In this document: positions 5,875 through 9,365 of the stretch, piece after piece
Position numbering within the stretch: the first letter of the stretch is position 1
How the letters are laid out: every line of letters begins with the position of its first letter
DNA from: Abditibacteriota bacterium
GTDB taxonomy: Bacteria > Armatimonadota > UBA5829
Direction of reading: 5' to 3'
NCBI GenBank assembly: GCA_017958015.1
Contig: JAGDDM010000226.1
Coordinates: 1-9,365, forward strand
DNA length: 9,365 bases
Notes under the pieces: generated by a model
Told to the model about the DNA's origin: nothing
What the model saw: the letters and a program-made list of their open reading frames with translations, nothing else
Databases searched by the model: none
Program-made: the position numbers and the translations under genes

Positions 5875-5881
5875 CAGAAAA

Positions 5882-8800
5882 ATGTCTATGCGAAAATTCG
5901 GCATCTTTATGCTGATTCTCTGCACCGCTTTGCTCTGTTGCGGTTCCGTTTTCGCGGCCACATACTATTGTGACTCCGTCAACGGCGACAACAACGGCGA
6001 CGGCTCCGCGGAGCATCCTTGGATTAACTTCGACGGCTTTGTGAACGGCGTTGTTCTCCAGCCGGGCGACACCGTTATCTTCAAGGACGGCGTCTACGAA
6101 GGCGCTCCCGGTAACGGCCACGGTTTCACCCTCCGCCCCAGCTGCGAAGGCGTTACCTTCAAAGCGGAAAACAAGGGCGGCGCGACAATCGTTCACACCT
6201 CCTTCTGCGAGAACAACCCGGGCATTCTCAACTTCGACCTTAACATCGAAGGTGTCAGCTGCGTTATCGACGGCTTCAACTTCTCCGACGCTTCCGCCGG
6301 TATCAGAATCACCGGCAGAAAGATGGTTGAGGTAAAGAACTGCTACTTCACCGATCTCGTTCACAACAACGAGGTTCATCCCCGCGCCACCGCCATCTAC
6401 ATCGAGGGCGGAGGCCTTGTAGACTTCCACAACAACGAAGTCGCCTATCTCTCCGCCGGAGACGACATGGCCTGCGTTGCTATGGACAACTACGATTGGT
6501 TCGGCGAATACGACACCGCTTCCACATCCAAGTACTACAACAACCTCTTCCACGACTTCTACAATGAGGCTGCCGGCGACATCGGCGGAACCGCTTTCTG
6601 GGTCCGCGGACAAAAGGGCGGCGTTCAGATTTTCAACAATACCTTTGTTAATATCAAGACAGGTATCAGCTCCGAAAACCAGACCCGCACGCTGGCCACC
6701 AACAACATTTTCTACGGTTGCACAAGTGTTGCCCTTTCCGGCAACTGCGTAAGCAGCCACAACCTGTTCTACGGTTGCGGTACCAACTACAACGGCTGCT
6801 CCGGCGGCCCCGGCGATGTCAACGCGGATCCTCTCTTCGTGGATTCCATGAGCGACTTCAACCTGGCCTACGGTTCTCCCGCCGTTAACGCGGGTGTCGA
6901 TATGGGTCTGCCCTTCATAGGCAACGCTCCCGACCTCGGTTGCTTCGAGTCCGAGTACACCGATTCCGAGTTCGGTACTCTCACCGGCACCGTTACCGAC
7001 GGCAACGGCGACCCGATCTCCGGCATGAAGGTCTTCGTCTCCGCCGAGAGCTTCGGCTACACCGGCGCGGACGGCACCTACTCCTTCCCGCTGGATCCCG
7101 GCTCCTATACCGTTGACGTCATCGGCGCGGGCTACGACAGATCCTCCAACACGGTTGACGTGACAGTCCGCAAGGGTGAGACCTGCACAGCCAACTTCAC
7201 CATGACCAAGGCTGTTCACACCTTCTACGTATCCCCCTACGGCGACAACACCAACCCCGGTACCCAGGATGAGCCTTGGGCCACTCCCGACGCGGGCGAC
7301 AAGCAGATGCTGCTTGCTCCCGGCGACACGGTTATCGTTATGGAAGGCGAATACCTCCAGGAAAATTACCTCGGCTTTACCTTCGCCAACTGCTCCGGTA
7401 CCGTGGATGAACCCATCACCTACATAGCCGAAGACGGCGCTGTAATCAACGGTGAGTACTTCATCTACAGCACTTACCCCGGCTTGAGCAGAATGCCCGC
7501 TTGTTTGGCGGTCGCGGTTTCCAACGTTGTCTTCCGAAACTTTGAGGTAGCCAACTTCAACGTGGCTGTTCTCATCTACGGCACGAAGAACTCCGGAGTC
7601 GTCATCGACGGTTTCGATATTCACGGCGGCAACCCCTGGACGGGTCTCGCTCCCGCTTGCTGCGGCGTTTACTTCGACACCAGCAAGAACTCCGCGGAAG
7701 TTATGAACTGCCGCATCCATGATTTCCAGGATTGGGCTGCGTTCATGGATATGACGTCCTACAACACCGGCGATGCTGCCGACCACGGCGTCTTTAAGTT
7801 CCACCACAACTACGTTTACAACATCAGCGGTCACGGTTCCTGGATCCGCGGCTTTGTGGAAGATTACATCTACAACAATACCTTCTACAACGTAACCGGT
7901 AATGTTATCCACACCGAAGACCTCACCGGTTCCGCTAACCCGAACGTGGTTAACAACATCTTCGCCAACTGCGGTACCGCTCTTGCCGGCAACGGCAACA
8001 GCACCGTTACCAACAGCAACAACCTTATCTTCAGCACCAACCCGGTAGCCGGCAACGTTGCTCTCGGCGCCGACACCCTGACTTCCGACCCGATGTTCAC
8101 CGACGCGGCCAACGGCGACTTCTCCATCAGCGACCTGTCTCCCGCCGTCAACGCCGGTGTTGACGTGGGTCTGCCCTTCAAGGGTCCCAGACCCGATATG
8201 GGCGCTTACGAAACCGACGTAACCGTTTCCAAGACCGGTAAGATTTCCGGTACCGTTACCGGAACCTACAACGGCAACTCCTACCCGGTCGGCGGCATTA
8301 CAATCACCGCGGGCGAGTTCACCGCTACCACCGCCAACGACGGTTCCTTCCTCATGGCCGTCCCCGTGGGCAGCTACACCGTTTCCGCTACCGACAGCGC
8401 CAGATTCACCTGCAACTCCGGCAGCGTTAACGTGACCGTTACCCCGGACAGCGTTGAGACCGCCAACTTCACCGGCGAAATGTTCATGGCTACCTACTAT
8501 GTTGCCACCGACGGCGACGACAGCAACGACGGCTCCGAAGCCAATCCTTGGGCCACCATCACCAACGGCGACCACAAGAAGGTTCTCCAGCCGGGCGACA
8601 CCGTCATCGTTAAGGAAGGCGAATACTACGTTAACGGCGCTATGAACCAGTACGACGTCAGACTCATCGAGTGCGACGGTACCGCCGAGTTCCCGATTAC
8701 CTACAAGGCTCAGGGCGAAGTTAAGATCATCAACGACGGCAGCCAGAACCAGGCTCACACCAACCTGACCACCTGTCTGCACGTTTCCGCCGATTACCTC

Positions 8801-9365
8801 ATCATCGACGGCTTCGACTTCCAGGGCGGCAGCGCTCCTTTCAGTGTAAACCACAAGGGCGCCGGTCTGGTTGTTAAGAACTGTAAGATGCACGACAGTG
8901 ACTACCTGACCAGCATTTGGCCGCAGTCCGCCGGTATCTATCAGGAAGAAGACACCTGCGACCTCACTCTCGAGAACTGCGAGATCTACAACATCGGTCT
9001 CGACGCTCCCGGCGAGTGCTACGGTATTTACAACATGGGTAACTACTGGAGCGCCGTTCCCGGTGTTCAGAGTGAGTATCACAACAACTACATCCACAAC
9101 GTCAAGGGCGGCGCTCTCTGCGTCCGCGGCGGTCAGTCCAATGACCTGTTCGTCAACAACACCGTTGTGGATTGTACGGCTTACGGCGTAACCACCGCCG
9201 GCGGCGACAGGCTGCCCGGAACCCTTACCGCGGTTAACAACATCTTCGTGAACTGCGGTACCGCTCTCAGAGCCGAAAGCGCGGCCTGCACCGTTACCAA
9301 CAACAACAACCTCATCTACAACTGCGGAAATGTTGCCGCCAACACCGAACTCGGTGCCGGCACCA
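5882..9365 (+). CDS. Very large secreted multi-module right-handed beta-helix protein (3' partial)
   Basis: 1161 codons are visible with no stop. Residues 1-25 are a signal peptide (hydrophobic core FMLILCTALLCC, cleavage VFA|A). Then come repeated units: beta-helix 1 (27-357), a carboxypeptidase-regulatory-like sandwich (364-441), beta-helix 2 (446-778), a second sandwich (785-866), and beta-helix 3 (from 870). Each helix opens with a DUF1565-like motif, YYVxxxGDDxNxGS...PW, plus QPGDTVIV (PGDTV at 61, 480 and 904). Helices 1 and 2 end with a choice-of-anchor-Q-like motif, DPLF...SPAVNAGVD..PDLG (316-354 and 736-776). Such folds occur in surface adhesins and polysaccharide lyases; no lyase catalytic site was identified, so enzymatic activity is not claimed. 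Helix 1 is rich in cysteine. The ATG at 5882 has Shine-Dalgarno AAAGGA; an in-frame ATG at 5846 would add 12 residues and is weaker. The C terminus, where an anchor would be expected, is outside the window. Confidence 0.88.
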   Translation, partial: MSMRKFGIFMLILCTALLCCGSVFAATYYCDSVNGDNNGDGSAEHPWINFDGFVNGVVLQPGDTVIFKDGVYEGAPGNGHGFTLRPSCEGVTFKAENKGGATIVHTSFCENNPGILNFDLNIEGVSCVIDGFNFSDASAGIRITGRKMVEVKNCYFTDLVHNNEVHPRATAIYIEGGGLVDFHNNEVAYLSAGDDMACVAMDNYDWFGEYDTASTSKYYNNLFHDFYNEAAGDIGGTAFWVRGQKGGVQIFNNTFVNIKTGISSENQTRTLATNNIFYGCTSVALSGNCVSSHNLFYGCGTNYNGCSGGPGDVNADPLFVDSMSDFNLAYGSPAVNAGVDMGLPFIGNAPDLGCFESEYTDSEFGTLTGTVTDGNGDPISGMKVFVSAESFGYTGADGTYSFPLDPGSYTVDVIGAGYDRSSNTVDVTVRKGETCTANFTMTKAVHTFYVSPYGDNTNPGTQDEPWATPDAGDKQMLLAPGDTVIVMEGEYLQENYLGFTFANCSGTVDEPITYIAEDGAVINGEYFIYSTYPGLSRMPACLAVAVSNVVFRNFEVANFNVAVLIYGTKNSGVVIDGFDIHGGNPWTGLAPACCGVYFDTSKNSAEVMNCRIHDFQDWAAFMDMTSYNTGDAADHGVFKFHHNYVYNISGHGSWIRGFVEDYIYNNTFYNVTGNVIHTEDLTGSANPNVVNNIFANCGTALAGNGNSTVTNSNNLIFSTNPVAGNVALGADTLTSDPMFTDAANGDFSISDLSPAVNAGVDVGLPFKGPRPDMGAYETDVTVSKTGKISGTVTGTYNGNSYPVGGITITAGEFTATTANDGSFLMAVPVGSYTVSATDSARFTCNSGSVNVTVTPDSVETANFTGEMFMATYYVATDGDDSNDGSEANPWATITNGDHKKVLQPGDTVIVKEGEYYVNGAMNQYDVRLIECDGTAEFPITYKAQGEVKIINDGSQNQAHTNLTTCLHVSADYLIIDGFDFQGGSAPFSVNHKGAGLVVKNCKMHDSDYLTSIWPQSAGIYQEEDTCDLTLENCEIYNIGLDAPGECYGIYNMGNYWSAVPGVQSEYHNNYIHNVKGGALCVRGGQSNDLFVNNTVVDCTAYGVTTAGGDRLPGTLTAVNNIFVNCGTALRAESAACTVTNNNNLIYNCGNVAANTELGAGT
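5960..9365 (+). repeat. Intragenic tandem repeat of about 1.26-1.27 kb (beta-helix plus sandwich unit)
   Basis: Three units begin at residues 27, 447 and 871 of the beta-helix protein (bases 5960, 7220 and 8492), so the periods are 420 and 424 residues. Landmarks repeat in register: the YY/FY start, the PW motif, PGDTV, NN-rich helix rungs such as YNNTF and NNIF, SPAVNAG, then GT-V-G beta-sandwich strands. The units are diverged in sequence, so the duplication is old. The third unit is cut by the window end. Confidence 0.8.

Noticed and set aside
5846..5881. Upstream in-frame ATG at 5846 for the beta-helix gene
   Set aside because: It is possible, with a weak GGAAG 7 nt upstream, but the ATG at 5882 has the better AAAGGA site and gives a normal signal peptide.
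5858..9097. Open frame of 1079 codons on the - strand opposite the beta-helix gene
   Set aside because: It is a shadow of the NNC-rich codon use of the + strand gene, which avoids the reverse complements of stops. The product is a Val/Gly/Ala-rich string with no domains, while the + frame has a signal peptide and recognisable modules.
5882..9365. Polysaccharide lyase or pectate lyase annotation
   Set aside because: The beta-helix fold is supported, but no catalytic residue set could be identified, so an enzymatic name would be a guess.

Overview
The window most likely comes from a bacterium of the Planctomycetes-Verrucomicrobia-Chlamydiae group, perhaps Lentisphaerota or Kiritimatiellota. 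This is an inference from three traits: a PEP-CTERM-type C-terminal sorting signal, a large multi-module right-handed beta-helix protein with DUF1565-like and choice-of-anchor-Q-like motifs, and a secreted family C25 (gingipain-like) peptidase. No marker gene fixes the taxon. Coding DNA strongly prefers NNC codons, which leaves very long open antisense frames that are not genes.

Left part (1-4106, + strand). The tail of a PEP-CTERM protein (1-181) is followed by a strong hairpin terminator and a structured, repeat-rich intergenic stretch (187-362). A perfect consensus sigma-70 promoter (TTGACA, 17 bp, TATAAT) then sits 6 nt before the ATG of a small membrane-anchored secreted protein (412-831). 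One base after its stop begins a 937-residue secreted C25 cysteine peptidase with a leucine-rich-repeat region and C-terminal accessory domains (833-3646). A SlyD-like FKBP prolyl isomerase follows (3671-4063). These three genes look like one operon ending at a GAAA-loop hairpin terminator at 4078-4106.

Middle part (4116-5617, - strand). A YhcH/EbgC-family (DUF386) protein converges on the same terminator and has its own promoter and Shine-Dalgarno. Upstream of it lies a GNAT acetyltransferase with an Eis-like N-terminal half. Its first possible ATG (5633) lies upstream of a perfect promoter; the better start is 5582, again exactly 6 nt after a TATAAT box.

Right part (5673-9365, + strand). 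A third promoter (TTGACA, 17 bp, TACAAT) drives a leader of about 170 nt, with repeated AAACG/CGTTT words and foldable arms. The leader precedes a very large secreted protein, at least 1161 residues and cut by the window end. It is built from repeated units of about 420 residues, each a beta-helix followed by a carboxypeptidase-regulatory-like beta-sandwich.

The theme is cell-surface and secreted protein biology. The least expected signal is the recurring promoter-N6-ATG geometry, which predicts leaderless transcripts for two genes and possibly for a small upstream ORF. The second is the pairing of a C-terminally anchored small protein with a C25-LRR peptidase that lacks an anchor of its own.
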